From NCBI GenBank assembly GCA_948470475.1, contig OX419347.1, positions 5,946,143 to 6,010,142 of the forward strand: a stretch of 64,000 nt of DNA, given 5' to 3'. Positions within the stretch are counted from its first letter, which is position 1. Every line of letters begins with the position of its first letter. The notes under the pieces were generated by a model, which was not told where the DNA came from, made no database searches, and saw only the letters and a program-made list of their open reading frames with translations. Below are positions 33,301-44,417 of the stretch, piece by piece. This DNA is from Galaxea fascicularis (taxonomy: Eukaryota > Cnidaria > Anthozoa > Scleractinia > Euphylliidae). The position numbers and the translations under genes were made by a program.

Positions 33301-36300
33301 TATGGACCTCCATCCTGACTTTCCTTAACCTCTTTTGGTTCCAGAGCTTTAGGTACATCGTGGCCTATTAGTAAACCAACACGGGCGTCTATCTCTGCAA
33401 TACGTATTCCTTTTAGATGGGACCACCTGTCAACATCTTCTTGCCGAGGTACACTCTCTGATGAAATTGGCAGTACAGGAGTAGAAAACACCAGCGGTAG
33501 TTCTATAAAATTATTTTCATCTAAATCGAAGACTTCTAGCTGGACCAAAGAGCTCGCTTTCGTGCTATTTTCTCTTTCCATCGTGGTTAGCGATAATGTG
33601 GTGTCGATACCTCTGACTCCAAGGTCCTTCATTAGCTGATCACTGCAGAAAGTCGTATTCGAACCACCGTCTAGGAAGGCGTACGTAAGCAAAAGGGTGT
33701 TACTCCCTTTGGCTCTCACTTTAACTGGTACCACAGGTAATCCGGTTACTGATGTTCCGGCCCCAGTAACGGTACGACGTGGTTTGCCAACACTTATATA
33801 GGCGCTCTGAACTCCTGTCTCTGGCTGGGTTGCGTCATCAAACCGCGCCGAAGGTGGGTGTAGGAAAGTTGAATGTTTGTCGTGACACCCGTCCACCTTG
33901 CAAAAGCTCGTCTTTGGGCAAGCAGCGACGTAATGACCGGGAACAAGACAATTATAGCAAAGTTCTTTCTCTCGTACAAATTCGTATCTTTCGCTGACGC
34001 TTCTTCTTCTGAAATCATTACATTGAGATAGCCAATGAGGAGATTTGCATAACGGGCAGTATAGACTGTTACGATTGAATCTTGGCACCGGAATCTCCTC
34101 AGAGACACCTTCACCAGTGTGATCAGGGTTGTGGGCGTCGGCTGCGAACGAAGAGACCCTTCTGCTTGTCGATTTTCTCTTGTCAAGGCCGCCTTTGCCT
34201 TTCGGTTCGCTAGATATGTCTCCAAAAATGGGATGTGTCATTATACGAGCTTTCTCCTCTACGAAATTCGCAACATCACTGATGGTTACTTCTCTCTCCT
34301 GCCTCTCTGTAATGGTATCCGCTACATCACGCCACTTCTGGCGCAGGTTGAAAGGAAGCCTGGACACTACTTTCTTTAAGCTGTCGGGGTTCTCAATTTT
34401 ACTGAGATAGCCAATGTCAGTTAAAGTGTTCTTGCAACTGGTTAAAAGGACAGAAAACGACTGTAAAGCTGCTCCATCTTCAGACTTGATAGCAGGCCCA
34501 TTGGTGACTCGTTCAACACATGCCGAGGCGATCCTGTATGGCTGTCCATTATGCTTAGTAAGGAGTTTCCGAGCCTCACGATAGCCTTTCTCAGAATCCA
34601 TTGCGAGACAACTTCGCATTAGTTCCTGTACGTCACCTGTTGTGTATTGCACGAGGTAGTACAATCTGGCACTATAGCTTGTGGTTTTAGCTTCTATCAT
34701 GTTCTCGAATGCTCTAATAAAATTGCAGTACTCAATAGGATCCCCAGTAAAAGTTGGCACTTCAGGCTGAGGCAAGGTCAGGGCCAAAGTATGTAACTGT
34801 TGTTGCTTTAGCAGCTGTTGCACTTGGTGGTTCTGCTGTTGTTGTACATGCATTATATTACGATTTTGTTCCTGCTGCTGCCACTGCAAGTCCATAAACT
34901 GTCGGAATCCTTCCTCGCTAGAAATCGAGTTTCGAGAATCCACTTCTCTGTGCCGATGTCTCCCAGCACCCAGATCAGAAATTGGAAGTTGTTCAGTTCG
35001 AGCAAAGAGTCGCTGGGTGTCGCTGGGCCTTACTTTAGACGCTTCAGGCTCGCAGAAGACCGTTTTGATCACAGGTGGAACAATACTCCGGACACCCTTA
35101 ATCTTGTCAGCTGCCGTGAACCGTGCCTCGGCTTCTGCTAGGACACATTCTTCCGCTTTAAGTTTGGCAATCTCGGTCTCGAGAGCTAGCTGTTGCTTCC
35201 TTTGTTGCAAGCGGAGTTCTTCCTGTTGCAAAGCTTGTTGTTCTCGCAGCATTGAGGCTTCGGCCGCCAAGGATGCTCTTTTCGCCGCGGCCGCCACTCT
35301 AGCACCAGACACTGAACTACTTCTTGAGGATCGCGAGCAGGCCTTAGACCTGGTCTTAGACTTTGAGGCAGTTCGAGAGCCAACATTGCGATTGCTAACA
35401 GAGTCCTCGGGTTGAAGGTTCGGTTCACTGTTTGCTCCTGGCGGTTGTTTAAAGCCAACTTGAATCCAGTCGTCGATTATTCTTCTAGTGTCATTAGCAA
35501 GGAGCAGGGTAGCGTCGTAATATTCTTGTGAATCATCGATCTCGGTTCGGTCCTCGAGCTGACCATGGTAAGCTTGGTGCGCAGTATTAAAGTTTTCTAT
35601 CGCTTCATCCAACTCGGCAAGCTTCAGCTCTAAGTCTTTCACGTCGCCAAAGTCCGACATAATTTCCCTTGCTTCATTTTGCCTTCTGGTCACTACTCCT
35701 TTAGCGGCGCTTCTAGAGGCCTTTAGTTGAAGGTTTCTTTCGTACCTAACCTGAAGCTGGTCGATCGTAACATTAGGGTGTCTTGTCCTGACTTCGCTTG
35801 TTGCCTCAGCCGTCGAAATAGCTCCAGGATCCATGGACATATTCGAATTTCTTCAAACGATGTTATCGCTGTTTCGCCATGACATTGATCGAGCCGAAAT
35901 CAGACTGGTTCTGTACTTCAAACATCGTAGACTTTATTTGTTTTCACGAAGACGAGTTTGACTAGGAGAAATGATAAGCAAATAGAAAATAAATACAACA
36001 GTGATAAGTGAAGGAAACTCGACAAAATCCAGAAAAACCATAGCACTCGCGACTTACAGAAATTCCACCAGAATGAACAGCTAGGAAACGAACAGATCCT
36101 GGATACACGACGCAATAGCAATTTGCTCTGACGGGTTTGTAGCTATTTCTAAAATAATCAAACCGTAGCTAACAATTGCGTATAAATACGCGCGAAAAGC
36201 GAAAATGTAAATTACTTGACCCGTAGGGACATCATGATCGCACTAGGAATAAAAACAATAGAAAGCAACGCAAGAATGTTACACTTACTATGTCAGATCT

Positions 36301-39300
36301 TGTTTAGATATTGGTGGTAATTTTAAATTAGTTTCCTGCGCTGGATTTTGCGTGCAAAGACAGATGTACAGCCTGATAAACTTACTGATAAAGTTTAATG
36401 TCCTTATGTAGACCTCAGTAGGAGTTGTGAAGTATGTTCCAGAGGACAATGAAATAGTCTGGAATATGAAATCCTTCCCGGTGAGTAAAGCATAATATCA
36501 AGTGTAAACAGTACGTTAAAATGCCATGAATAATCCATGAAGGAATCACAAAAGAAATTAATGTTTACTGAGTGTCTATATCTCAAACAGACTCGGCGAA
36601 ATTTTTCATCAGATTTTCTACGCCAAAACAGCCCTGAATCTTAATATTACTGTAAAAATGGATAGATACCTAGTACAATTTTTAAGTTGCTTGACACAGT
36701 TCGCAATTCGTGTTGTATCAGGCCCTAAAACACAGAGGCCCCATTAAACGGGCTCTGAGTATCCAGTATTTTTGACCTAAACATCCTGTTTCTGTAAATT
36801 TTTGTGGTTTGTCACTTTTTTAAGTATCCCATATCCCGGTATTTTTCCTCAAATATCCCATACACCGATAACCCCTAATTGGACCTCAAAACTCGACTGC
36901 ACCTTCGTCTTTGAAAACTTGATACAACACTCCGGCTCATTGTGTTAACATTAATATGTTCAGGTGTGCAGTGTATCAGTTATAGAATATAATGGCTACC
37001 GAAGAGTCTAAGCTGGTGGAAAACGATAGCAAGCTAGGAGTGAACGACGTTCTCGTCATCTAACGCGGAGCTTTACGAGCGAAATGTTTTTGTGGAACTT
37101 CAGTCACAATTTTCCACGTCATTTTGGCAGCGAACACGAGTGAGGAATGAACTCTTTTGTGATCATTTGGCGAGCGTTTTTGGCAAAATTCTTTGGGGAA
37201 ATTCAAATCTTTTTAACGTCGTTTATCTTCTCACCGGGGTAGATCCAGACTTCTTGTGTGTACTGCTCTTTCTGGGATCACATTTCCAAGCTCTTGAATT
37301 AATCACAGAGTGGCTACGCTACAAAGTCAAACAAAAAACGCATAGACTGAATCAAAGAGCTAATAAACCGTCATGGAATCACTCCAGAACTGTTTTATTC
37401 TTTGCAACTATACCTACACTCTTGTTTAACATTTTTCTCTGCCAGGGAGGTAAAGAGTTTTTGCTGAGAGCTCATTTCAGGCTACCGAGTGTGGATTCAG
37501 GTTTGTTTTAACCCCTTAAGCCGTAACAATGATCAGAGCCTACTTTCTCTTTACGGTATCACCTTTTCCGCTAACACACAGGTTATAAGAGTAAAGGAAA
37601 TGATCGTCAAACATAAAATTTCTTGATGTTTAACCAAGTTCTCTGTACTTCGTAGTATAAGAAATATGAGAAGACCAGTAAAGAGAGTATGCATGTTGAT
37701 GCCAGGGGTTGAAGGGCAAAAACGCTGAATCGTTTGTTTTGTGCATCATGTTCAGTTGAAGCTTCGAGCAATGCTAACTGTAGACCAACTACGAAGCTTG
37801 AAAAAAGCAGTCTGTCATCTCCCAATACCACTAACCTTGGAAGGGAGCTTAAGGGTCACTATCACTCGAATTCGTAGTATAAGTTTGTTCAAATTGTAAG
37901 CACTTTTTCTATCACACAAACGGCCCGTGCAGCACGAAGAGGTAGATTTCAAATAATTTCTCGGAAGGCGATGAAACTAGTGTCACTTTATGGCGATCTT
38001 TCCAAGACACAAAACAGAACTTGAAAAAGTCCTAATTTTTTAACCTGCAACTCATTTCCTCCTCGCCATCCGTGACCATAAACAAAAGCAAATAGGTCCT
38101 CTGCACGTATTGAGTACTTTGTGAGAAAACTGAAAACAATGTTGCACTCTGGGTTAATCCAAATCACGCGACAATAGGGACCTTCAGATTTGAGTACGAG
38201 TACGACTTTTTAAATCTTGTTTGCGTGCTTTAGCTGATCACTAGCGACATCAATCTTGTTTCTACAATCTCCTGATCTGCTGGTAAGTAACAAGGAAGAG
38301 TGAGGGTTCAGGGGACGTGACTGGTTGGAAATTAGAAATTCGTACTCGTACTCGATCTCGTACTCGTACTCAAATTTGAAGGTCCCTAATGCCCCGAGGA
38401 CGGCGGCGAAGACGACGACGGGAACGGCAACGACATTTGAAAATAAAACTTCTCTATTTTGTCACTCTTTTGCGGTTATTCCAATTTGTTGATCTTGGAA
38501 TATGCCGGCTAACTATGCAAGGACTACATTACTATGAAAGGCGTTGAACTATGGAAAATATTTACCGTTTTTTAGTGTGCTTAAGTTTTCGACAAGACCT
38601 TGAATTTGGCGCGCCGCAATTGATGACTGATGTTTTGTTTTTTTCAGAAACTGATGAAGGTAGACCGCCCATCAAAGTCAAGTTTGAAATTCCTTACTTC
38701 ACAGTATCTGGCATACAGGTAATTAAGTCTTGATCTTAATTTAAAATGCTCATGTCGGCAAAGTCAAGCTTCGACGTAACTAGGAATTAGCAAAAACGGA
38801 ATTTTCGGCTGAAAATTCAAACGGCACCGTCCATCTTCTGTGGGGTGTGGGGCTGATGAGATTTGGGAGGAGTATCATTTGCAAATTATATGACCCCCAG
38901 CTTGCCAGTTTTAGTCACATAACACCAAAACAATTTTGGGGGAATGACACCCCCCCCCTCCCTCCTCCAAACTAGGTTACACCAGTCATTTCTTTGCCCC
39001 CCCCCCACTTTTCTTTGAATTTCTTTGGCATCCCCCCTCAAAAGCCTTTTTTTTTTTTGGCGTTTCCCTCCCTCCCCCCCCCCCTTCCCCCCAACTACTA
39101 CTACTAACCACGAACGCGTCGTAAGTTGTACCACGTGTTTGTTTTATTCTTCTCAGGTGCGGTATCTAAAGATTATAGAAAAGAGTGGGTATCAGGCTCT
39201 TCCTTGGGTCCGTTACATCACACAGAATGGAGGTATGTTTATAATACCGCTTTTATTACACCCCTTTTCAGGTGCGCTTGTGTTAAAGCGGTTTTTTATT

Positions 39301-40551
39301 GAGTGTCGAAAGCAATTCGCGTTTGCTTTCGTTTCGCTTTACTTCTCTCTGATTGGTTAACAAAACTCGCGCCACTTTCTCAGCCAATGAGAAGCAAAAC
39401 CAAAACCAATCGCTACTTGCACGCGCGCATTTTCCCGCGCTTGGCGCCGGTTGCATGTAGTTACTTCAAATTCTGATTGGTTTACTGAGCTGTCTTCAAT
39501 TCAATTCAATTCAATTCAATTCAATTTATTCCAATAAGTTCAATAAATAAATACATAGATGTATACAACCCGCAAATAGCAGAGCTAATCTAGGCGGGTT
39601 GTATAACTGATAAACAAATTAATATAGGCAAAATAAGTTGTTACTAAAATCAAGTACTTATGATCGGTCAGAATAACAGCTTTTGTTTTGGTTTTACGAC
39701 ACTCAATTAAAAACCACTTTAAAAAAATCGTTTACTCAGTCATTCATGATTTTTAGATAATATAGACGGAGACTCGGATGAAAGGCTCATTTTCTTAAAA
39801 ATATGTATTAGATGAAAATGTTCTGGGGGAACTCTTCTGAATTTTCCATTGGGTTTATCCGCCCGGTTCTCCAATTAGTGATCTCATCTAAAATGCGCCT
39901 TTTTCCATATCCATGTTCAGACTTTTTTTTCCAGATTTGTAGTAATTGTCTCACTGGTTTTATTGTAGCATAATTAAGCTTGTCACCTTAAATGGTTCGA
40001 TTGCCGTTACAGTTAAAAATCCGCATAAAAGAACCTACGTTTTTCAGTTTCAGGCTGATGCCATTCTCATATATTGGGTACTTAGTCAAAACTCAGACTC
40101 AAGCTGTTCTTAACATGTTCTTAAATCTTGTCTGAAAATTATACACTGTATTGCACAACTGACACTGCCTTATTAATTGACTCCATCCTCTCAAATCAAG
40201 GGACTGGTCATTAATTACAAGGGAGTTGCTAGTACAGATAAATGAGAGGTAGTAGCTTCCGAATAGGTGCTTGAACCAAATAACCAACACAGCAACATAA
40301 AAATTATCCTAAGAAATATGCTGGTACCCAGTAGCTCCTTATATATAAGAGCCAGTTGAATTGGTTCTTATGTATATGGTATTTTTTTTGGAAGTTTTTA
40401 ATGCACTTGTTCCTCTAGGCGGGTTTTTACAGCATTGCAGTTGTTTGGTGTTTTAAGGCTTTGTTCATAGCTGCAATGGTCTGTCATTGTTTTCGCGTTG
40501 TCACTGACGATATTCTTTTCTTCAACAGATTACCAGTTGAGAACGACATGA
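21355..40551 (+). CDS. AP1M1: AP-1 complex subunit mu (medium clathrin adaptor chain), 14 exons, complete
   Basis: Exons: 21355-21396, 21548-21704, 23240-23307, 25636-25766, 26422-26569, 26701-26827, 27247-27389, 27990-28061, 29073-29162, 36412-36480, 37446-37500, 38648-38718, 39157-39232, 40529-40551. All junctions are GT-AG with consistent phases and give 423 aa plus TGA, the usual family length. The protein starts [15 protein letters not shown] longin-like domain covers about residues 1-140, followed by the mu-homology domain (about 168-421), with signatures such as [40 protein letters not shown] and [20 protein letters not shown]. In animals AP-1 mu binds tyrosine-based sorting signals (YxxPhi) and links cargo to clathrin at the trans-Golgi and endosomes. 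Intron 9 contains a BEL/Pao retrotransposon in antisense. The upstream flank is split from the divergent RING gene by the 11.8 kb element. No damage is visible in the coding sequence. Confidence 0.95.
23607..23725 (+). repeat. Dispersed repeat family A copy
   Basis: The block with GATCAAAATTTAAATTCTTG, CCTACACATCTCCTAT and GTGGTGGAGAGAAG recurs at about 42930-43085 with moderate divergence. It lies in intron 3 of the AP-1 mu gene. Confidence 0.6.
23985..24122 (-). repeat. Family B repeat copy, interrupted
   Basis: Reverse-oriented copy of the repeat at 7625-7822. It breaks off at CATTACTAT, and the expected continuation (AGAAAATGT) appears only after the element that ends at 25525. Confidence 0.65.
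24123..25525. mobile_element. 1.4 kb non-autonomous DNA transposon nested in a family B repeat
   Basis: The 31 bases 24124-24154 are the exact reverse complement of 25494-25524 (ends ACTTGTAGCACGATACACAT). The element is bounded by TAT on both sides (24120-24122, 25526-25528), a plausible 3-bp target duplication. The flanking halves rebuild an uninterrupted family B repeat. No transposase frame is seen inside. It lies in intron 3 of the AP-1 mu gene. Confidence 0.75.
27568..27772 (+). repeat. Family B repeat copy
   Basis: Full-length relative of 7625-7822 in the same orientation, in intron 7 of the AP-1 mu gene. The shared blocks are ATGAGGAGAATTTGTTAAAC and AGGAGAAATTAAACATTGGT. Confidence 0.65.
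28522..28705. repeat. MITE-like element with CAGGG-type ends
   Basis: The left end CAGTGTTTTCAATAAG is the near inverse of the right end CTTATTGAAAACCCTG. hAT-type elements often begin CAGGG. No clear 8-bp target duplication is present. A second CAG/CTG-bounded segment (about 28373-28488) lies just upstream. Both are in intron 8 of the AP-1 mu gene. Confidence 0.45.
29176..29375. repeat. MITE-like element with AATAGGCC ends
   Basis: Long inverted arms pair AATAGGCCATTTGCGAAT with TTCGGAAATGGCCTATT, then AGGCCTCTTTTTCAAAGC with GCTTTGAAAAAGAGGCCT, then TAGGTGCTCATC with GATGAGTACCTA. It is 200 bp and begins 14 bp after exon 9 of the AP-1 mu gene. The termini resemble those of 1411-1606. Confidence 0.7.
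29614..30036 (-). repeat. BEL/Pao 3' LTR (left copy)
   Basis: 423 bp, starting TGTTATCGCTG and ending AGAATGTTACA on the plus strand. The same sequence, one base different, is at 35861-36283. A short frame inside each LTR is not considered a gene. Confidence 0.95.
30310..30720 (-). pseudogene. Displaced C-terminal part of the BEL/Pao polyprotein
   Basis: In a different frame from the long polyprotein, this segment reads [20 protein letters not shown] and then [16 protein letters not shown]. After a TGA near 30490 it continues [20 protein letters not shown], with stop at about 30285-30305. These are the features of the C-terminal domain that follows the integrase core in BEL/Pao proteins. The frame change marks the deletion junction at about 30700-30745. 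Confidence 0.75.
30678..35840 (-). CDS. BEL/Pao gag-pol polyprotein, integrase-truncated (1720 codons)
   Basis: One open frame of 1720 codons. Approximate order: coiled-coil and charged N-terminus (1-360); gag domain of the BEL type (about 360-500, [16 protein letters not shown]); two zinc knuckle-like motifs (about 592 CPLC and about 628 CYNC with CX2CX4HX4C spacing); aspartic protease with DGGS near 722; reverse transcriptase with YVDD near 1134; RNase H (WTDSTC near 1383 to NPADDASRG near 1435); integrase zinc-binding HHCC (HxxxxH... CFDC, about 1645-1695). The frame then jumps to an unrelated short tail, because the integrase DDE core is absent and the remaining C-terminal part (30310-30700) lies in another frame. 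In intact relatives the integrase inserts the cDNA, so this copy should not integrate by itself. Confidence 0.9.
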   Translation of the reverse strand: MSMDPGAISTAEATSEVRTRHPNVTIDQLQVRYERNLQLKASRSAAKGVVTRRQNEAREIMSDFGDVKDLELKLAELDEAIENFNTAHQAYHGQLEDRTEIDDSQEYYDATLLLANDTRRIIDDWIQVGFKQPPGANSEPNLQPEDSVSNRNVGSRTASKSKTRSKACSRSSRSSSVSGARVAAAAKRASLAAEASMLREQQALQQEELRLQQRKQQLALETEIAKLKAEECVLAEAEARFTAADKIKGVRSIVPPVIKTVFCEPEASKVRPSDTQRLFARTEQLPISDLGAGRHRHREVDSRNSISSEEGFRQFMDLQWQQQEQNRNIMHVQQQQNHQVQQLLKQQQLHTLALTLPQPEVPTFTGDPIEYCNFIRAFENMIEAKTTSYSARLYYLVQYTTGDVQELMRSCLAMDSEKGYREARKLLTKHNGQPYRIASACVERVTNGPAIKSEDGAALQSFSVLLTSCKNTLTDIGYLSKIENPDSLKKVVSRLPFNLRQKWRDVADTITERQEREVTISDVANFVEEKARIMTHPIFGDISSEPKGKGGLDKRKSTSRRVSSFAADAHNPDHTGEGVSEEIPVPRFNRNSLYCPLCKSPHWLSQCNDFRRRSVSERYEFVREKELCYNCLVPGHYVAACPKTSFCKVDGCHDKHSTFLHPPSARFDDATQPETGVQSAYISVGKPRRTVTGAGTSVTGLPVVPVKVRAKGSNTLLLTYAFLDGGSNTTFCSDQLMKDLGVRGIDTTLSLTTMERENSTKASSLVQLEVFDLDENNFIELPLVFSTPVLPISSESVPRQEDVDRWSHLKGIRIAEIDARVGLLIGHDVPKALEPKEVKESQDGGPYATRTLLGWAINGPLGRNGNGARTTNFIRRDAELDHMFQRFCNMEFNDSLFDNTKEMSLDDKRALEIMESSAVYKDGHYEIALPWRYSPSCLPNNRVLAEHRLKLLRRRLIKDPDLFQKYSSFIDNLLDKDYARQVPDHQSIKSEKATWVLPHHPVFHLKKPEKVRVVFDCAAKYRGVSLNDVLLPGPDMTNSLIGVLTRFRQERIAVMADVECMYYQVRVPPSDSDVLRFLWWPGKDLESQPKEYQMRVHLFGAVSSPSCANFALRKAADDNLQQFDSEAINTVKRNFYVDDCLKSVQGEEEAIRLTDDLRRLLGKGGFKLTKWVSNSRRVIESLPVSERAGTFKDLHDSQLPVERALGLRWDVERDKFCFKIEVRSKPLTRRGLLSVVSSLYDPLGFVAPVVLSAKVILQDLYRRRLEWDDPIPDDERNRWLSWLEDLPKLEQLSVDRCLKPPGFGKVVSVQLHHFSGTSQQDYGAVSYLRFLNDKDAIHCSFMMGKARTAPLKTVTIPRLELSAAVVASRLDKILRKEIDLPVDESVFWTDSTCVISYIQNNDKRFHTFVANRIAIIHDASSPSQWRYVNSEGNPADDASRGLTVDSVISKNRWINGPDFLWEPESRWPVQPTAQMQDNDPEIKRESQALFSLTNAGTNCVNQLLEYFSSWYRLKKLVAWILRYREKLKQSSKRRREGLALVQDFPEDRTYDPFSVDEIDRAEREILKFVQRQSFEEELSRLKEQDVVNGSSVLKSVKERKPLIKKTSAIYKLDPMKVGGLLYVGGRLRQASIPYPAKHQIILPNKHHVVDLIVRYYHLMSGHSGLEHVLSMVRGKFWILKARTAVRKVVIDCFDCKRRQAPLGKQKTADLSLKCQMIRKI
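35861..36283 (-). repeat. BEL/Pao 5' LTR (right copy)
   Basis: 423 bp, directly following the internal region. The gag start codon lies 21-23 bp inside it on the minus strand. No clear tRNA-type primer-binding site (TGG start) is seen at the junction. Confidence 0.95.
38176..38387. repeat. MITE with AGGGACCTTCA ends and AAT duplication
   Basis: AGGGACCTTCAGATTTGAGT and its near inverse ACTCAAATTTGAAGGTCCCT bound 212 bp. Both ends carry GTACGAGTACGA-type repeats. AAT flanks both sides (38173-38175, 38388-38390), a 3-bp target duplication of PIF/Harbinger style. It lies in intron 11 of the AP-1 mu gene. Confidence 0.7.
38935..39090. repeat. C/T-rich low-complexity tract
   Basis: Runs of C (up to about 11) and T alternate over about 150 bp between exons 12 and 13 of the AP-1 mu gene. 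The frames on both strands here are compositional. Confidence 0.7.
39275..39725. repeat. Inverted-repeat element containing an (AATTC)n microsatellite
   Basis: AAAGCGGTTTTTTATTGAGTG on the left pairs with CACTCAATTAAAAACCACTTT on the right. A tandem (TCAAT)n tract lies at about 39495-39530. The element is in the last intron of the AP-1 mu gene. Several CCAAT/ATTGG boxes (GATTGGTT, AGCCAATGAG) occur in its left half. Confidence 0.55.
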
Positions 40552-42270
40552 ACAAGATAGATGTGCATTTATTATTAAAGGAACAACTAGTCTCGGCATC
40601 CTGTTACAGTGTGAATCAAAGAAACGACACTTCTGATTTTTGTTTTTTTGTTTTTTACTTCTCATCGCATAAGCGTTCTGACTTCTCGAGAAGGAAATAT
40701 ACGGAAGTCATTAAGACTCTACTTTTGCTATGGAATTTAGCGTTCGCTGTTTTTTTTTTTTTTTTTTTTTGGTTTTTGGTCATTAGAACTTTGAGAAAGA
40801 ACTGATCATTTTGTTAAATCGGATATAGTAATATTGGACTTCTAAAACAAGTTTACAAAGGGAAAAATGTGATGAACCGTCATCGCCTCAAAACACTGAC
40901 TAAAGCGAATGATACACCGATCAATATTTGTTGAGCAACAAATGTTGCGGCAACTTGTTGAACGGAATACAGCCAAGCTCTATTTTCGTTCAACAACGTT
41001 CAACAACTTTCAACATGTTAAACGGCATATTTCAACGTTCAACATCACATGATACACTGTTGAACATTTGTTGAACAGCAGCTGCAATATTTGTTGCTCA
41101 ACAAATGTTGAACCGTGTATCATTCGCTTAAGGATCGAATGTTAGTCAGGAAATGTCGTACGTAGGGAGTGTTGTTTACTTTAACAGGTGAGGCTACAGC
41201 AAAAACTGAAGGAAAATGCTGTGGTTCTTAGTAGTAGTAGACTTTTTTGTCAAACTTCTTTTCTTTCTCCGTTTTTCACTGTCTTGTATGTTCGCTATTG
41301 TTGACCTGTGAAAAGACAAAACTATCTAAATTTGGTGTAAAAGGTGACAAGTCCATTTTTCTCGAAACCTCAGAACACGGTTCAATTTGTACAACTTTAG
41401 CACGCGCAGGCTTGTAATAAGGTACGCCGTTTGAGTAATACTATGTGCAACTTTGAGTACTACCGGAAATTTGGAAGATCCTCCCGATTTTTTGGTTACA
41501 TTCTTGTAAAAAGGTCAAACTTTGCTTTTTTTTTTCCTTGCATTATCCCGGAATTGTGTCATACTTCCCAGAGAAATTCCCAAGTCTCGTGATTCCCCAC
41601 AAAATCTCCAGATTCCCGGAATAATTTTGTTTTTCTACCGAAACAGGCCTTGTTAGAGTTGTCACTCCCCATGTAAGGTGTTGCTAACGGCAAAATGGTA
41701 CAGAAAGCGAAGTCGCAAATCACAACATTACGAGCGTTTTGAGAAGTAACTGAAATCATTGTTGGAAACAGCTTAAGGTTAACTCTCCGTGCGGTAGTTA
41801 ACGGAAATCTCGGGAGGGCTTATAGTTTTACCCGTAGAAGGCGTTCTTTTCAACCTGTTTGTTTTATTCTTTTTTTGGACGTAATTATTAAAATTGTCAA
41901 GATATGTTAAGTTGTAAACCTAGGCTAAAACAACCTCAAAATAAAGCACGATTTAAATAATTAGGTTGGTAAGTGTGGATGCTAGTATTCGCTGTTTTAT
42001 TCTTTGGTTTGTTCTGTGTTTGTTTGTTTTTCTTTTCGTTTCTTTTTTTGTTTGGGGGGGAGCCAAGGGGGAGGGGGGATATGAAGGGTGAGACGGGGGT
42101 GGGGGTGGGGGGGTGGGGTGGAATTCAGAGGGCCGAACTTCAAGGAGTGTTCCAAATGTCTACACTAAAAGAATAAATTCACCTTTCACCTTGTTTATAC
42201 GAAAATCAGATTATTCCAACTTTGATATAACGTTGTTGTTTTCAAGGGACAGCAAAGAAATACTTACTGG
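40552..42270. other. 3' flank of AP-1 mu gene; MITE and G-rich tract
   Basis: No gene was found. A MITE at 40903-41129 has AAGCGAATGATACACC ends (inverse GTGTATCATTCGCTT) and many internal CAACAAATGTTG and GTTCAACA repeats. A poly-T run of about 22 lies near 40748-40770. A G-rich tract at about 42054-42120 could form quadruplexes. Confidence 0.55.
40903..41129. repeat. MITE built of GTTGAAC/CAACAAATG repeats
   Basis: The ends AAGCGAATGATACACCG and GTGTATCATTCGCTT are inverted repeats. The interior consists of repeated TTGTTGAACG and TTCAACAAC words in both orientations, so almost the whole 227 bp can fold on itself. Confidence 0.7.
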
Positions 42271-42274
42271 CTTC

Positions 42275-42600
42275 CAGTTGCTCAGTTTCATTTGAATGGT
42301 CCCACTTAAGAATTTTATCCAGATTCAGAAGTCAAAACTACCACTTGCATCGTAATAAACAGCCCCGCATGAAAGTGCTGTTCAGTAGCTTTCATTTGAA
42401 TGGTCACTTTTTAGATTTCATCCACAGACTCAAAAGTGTATCCACCTTGTACAGCATAATAAACAGGAAAGTACTACTCAGTAGCTTTCATCTGAATGGT
42501 CACACGCAAGGATTTCCCCTACAGACTAAATAGTTAACCCAGTTTTCTCGGCATAACAAACAGCACCGCCTGGAAGTACTATTCAGTAGCTTACATTTGG
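42275..42600 (+). repeat. Imperfect ~100-bp tandem repeat
   Basis: Units anchored by TCAGTAGCTTTCATTTGAAT, ATTTCATCCACAGACT and CATAATAAACAG recur about four times with drift. Diverged pieces continue to about 42860. It is non-coding. Confidence 0.65.
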
Positions 42601-42929
42601 ATGTTAAGGCCCTGGCAAACGAGGACACATTGTTTCTCATGATGTTTCTTGGGCGCGCAAACGCGCGGGACACAAAATGAATGTTGTGTTTCCATGCTGT
42701 GCAAACTGCAAACATTTGTTGCGGACACTTCAGGATTTCATCCACAGACTTTAACATTCGAACCACTTTGCAAAGAATGTTGACTGCCGCAGCAGCTAGC
42801 TCGGCAGCTTTCAGCTGCGCGTCAGCATTTGACAATTTCACCCACACTCAAATGTTAGAACAACATTCGGCAACTAAAGAAACAGGGGCACTGGAAAGTA
42901 CCGTCAAGTATGGTCATTTCTTTACCTTT

Positions 42930-43090
42930 TAAACCCTGAGATCAAAATTTAAATTCTCATTTGTTGCCTCTACACATTTCCTATGGAAGTAGTGGAGAGA
43001 AATTGTTAAAATCAAATTTATCTTGTGTGATCCTCTCCTTAATTCTAGAGACCATTAGCTCCTGTTTCGTAGAGTGTTAGGGTTTTAAGG
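42930..43090 (+). repeat. Dispersed repeat family A copy
   Basis: Second copy of the block at 23607-23725 (AGATCAAAATTTAAATTCTC, CTACACATTTCCTATGG, GTGGAGAGAA). Confidence 0.6.
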
Positions 43091-43674
43091 TTTAAGGGGG
43101 CGTTTGGGAAAATGGGGGAAATTCAAATTGAAAGAAAGAAAGGTATGAAAGTCGATATGAAAGAGTATACACATAAATCAGTTAGTCCAGTAATGGGGTC
43201 ATAGGCACCTTTTCAACCATCTTCAAATCCATTATTTTCCAATTTTTCATCATTTTCAACTTTCCCCCAAACAACACTTCTTCTTTCCAAACTTCCAAAA
43301 ATTATCCAAAAATTCTCAAACATTAATTTATTGTACCGAAGACTCGAACCTAATGAAGCCATTTTTCGATTGAATTAAATCCAGGCGAGATTTTTATGGA
43401 AAAGTGTGGAAATGTATGAAAAACAAGGCATTTACCTGTAACACCCTCTCAAATGATTTTATGGACAAAGTCAAAAGCAAGAACCACGTCCTATGATAAA
43501 ATAACAGTGCCACAAAAAGGCACTGTCCTTTAGCTTTATTTCAATTCTCACAGTTAAAGATCTCCTACAAACTACAAAGGTAGCATAGCCCTATTTATCT
43601 CTCTGTATAAAAACTATCGTTGCCCGTTTATTTATCTACCACCTTAGTGGAATACCGCTTGGTCGGAAAGCCTG

Positions 43675-44417
43675 CACGACAAGACCGAAAGATAGTATGG
43701 GTAGTCAAAAAAATAAAAAAAAAAATTCAGCTTGAGTTCTAAACGTAAAATAAATCCCGAGAAGATAAGGTTTTACCTTAACAAGCTGAGACATTGTTGA
43801 GCCTGTTAAACCGCAACTCATTTTCCGACATAACTAGCCCTTCAACTCCAAGATCTGGTTATTAATTCTCCTTTCTAGATGGCATACAGTTCCTCGTACA
43901 CTGGTTAAGAGAATTTGGGGTTATATCAATTTAACACTGTCAGGCTGATAAGTGTGTATTCTCATCACCTGTCTGCTGGACAAAGTATTGATATTTTAAG
44001 GAGAAGATACATGCTACTCAGTTCTGGCAGTTAAAGGGTTGACACAGCACCGACCTTTCACCACATAGTACCCAATGAGTGGCTTCCAGCTAACCTAAAC
44101 ACACTAATTTGTGTGGCATTTTTGTCACTCGAAGCCACATCCCACAAACTTCACAAGTTTTATCACCACCTACTTCGCTTCGAACAAATGGTTAAATGAA
44201 TTAAACTCACAGAATCACGGAAACTTATCTTTAACCTCTCAAAGTTCAAAACCTTATCTTTAAAGAAGGTGCCTTAACTTTTTACGCTTTCGCCGTGACA
44301 GGCTTACCCTGACAAATCAACCCTTGAAAACACACATTAACGGAATCTTTTAGCACCTCCGGTAGTAATTGTCAAATAATCTACAACTACCCATGCTACC
44401 CTTCGGTCTTGTCGACA
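43675..44417. repeat. 0.74 kb inverted-repeat element with nested repeats
   Basis: CGACAAGACCGAAAGATAGT on the left pairs imperfectly with GCTACCCTTCGGTCTTGTCG on the right. Inside it are a family C repeat (about 43830-44040) and a reverse copy of the 7355-7475 repeat. No coding frame was found. Confidence 0.55.
43830..44040 (+). repeat. Dispersed ~205-bp repeat family C, copy 1
   Basis: Contains ATTAATTCTCCTTTCTAG, GAATTTGGGGTTATATCAA and CATCACCTGTCTGCTGGAC. Other copies are at 46315-46520 (+) and 57555-57770 (-). Confidence 0.7.

Larger units (their letters stand above)
29614..36283 (-). mobile_element. BEL/Pao LTR retrotransposon, antisense in AP-1 mu intron 9
   Basis: Two 423-bp LTRs bound the element, both TG...CA. 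They differ at a single position that I could find (T in the left copy, C in the right copy, within CCATAGCAYTCGCG). A 5-bp target duplication, CTTAC, flanks it at 29609-29613 and 36284-36288, which fits BEL/Pao. The internal region encodes a gag-pol frame on the minus strand. The integrase catalytic core is missing and a stop interrupts the last part. The near-identical LTRs indicate a very recent insertion or LTR conversion. Confidence 0.95.

Noticed and set aside
34119..35415. Plus-strand frames opposite the BEL/Pao polyprotein
   Set aside because: Antisense shadows of the long minus-strand gag-pol frame.
36980..37511. Plus-strand 139-codon frame including AP-1 mu exon 11
   Set aside because: Only 37446-37500 is exonic. 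The upstream part is intron read-through without family similarity.
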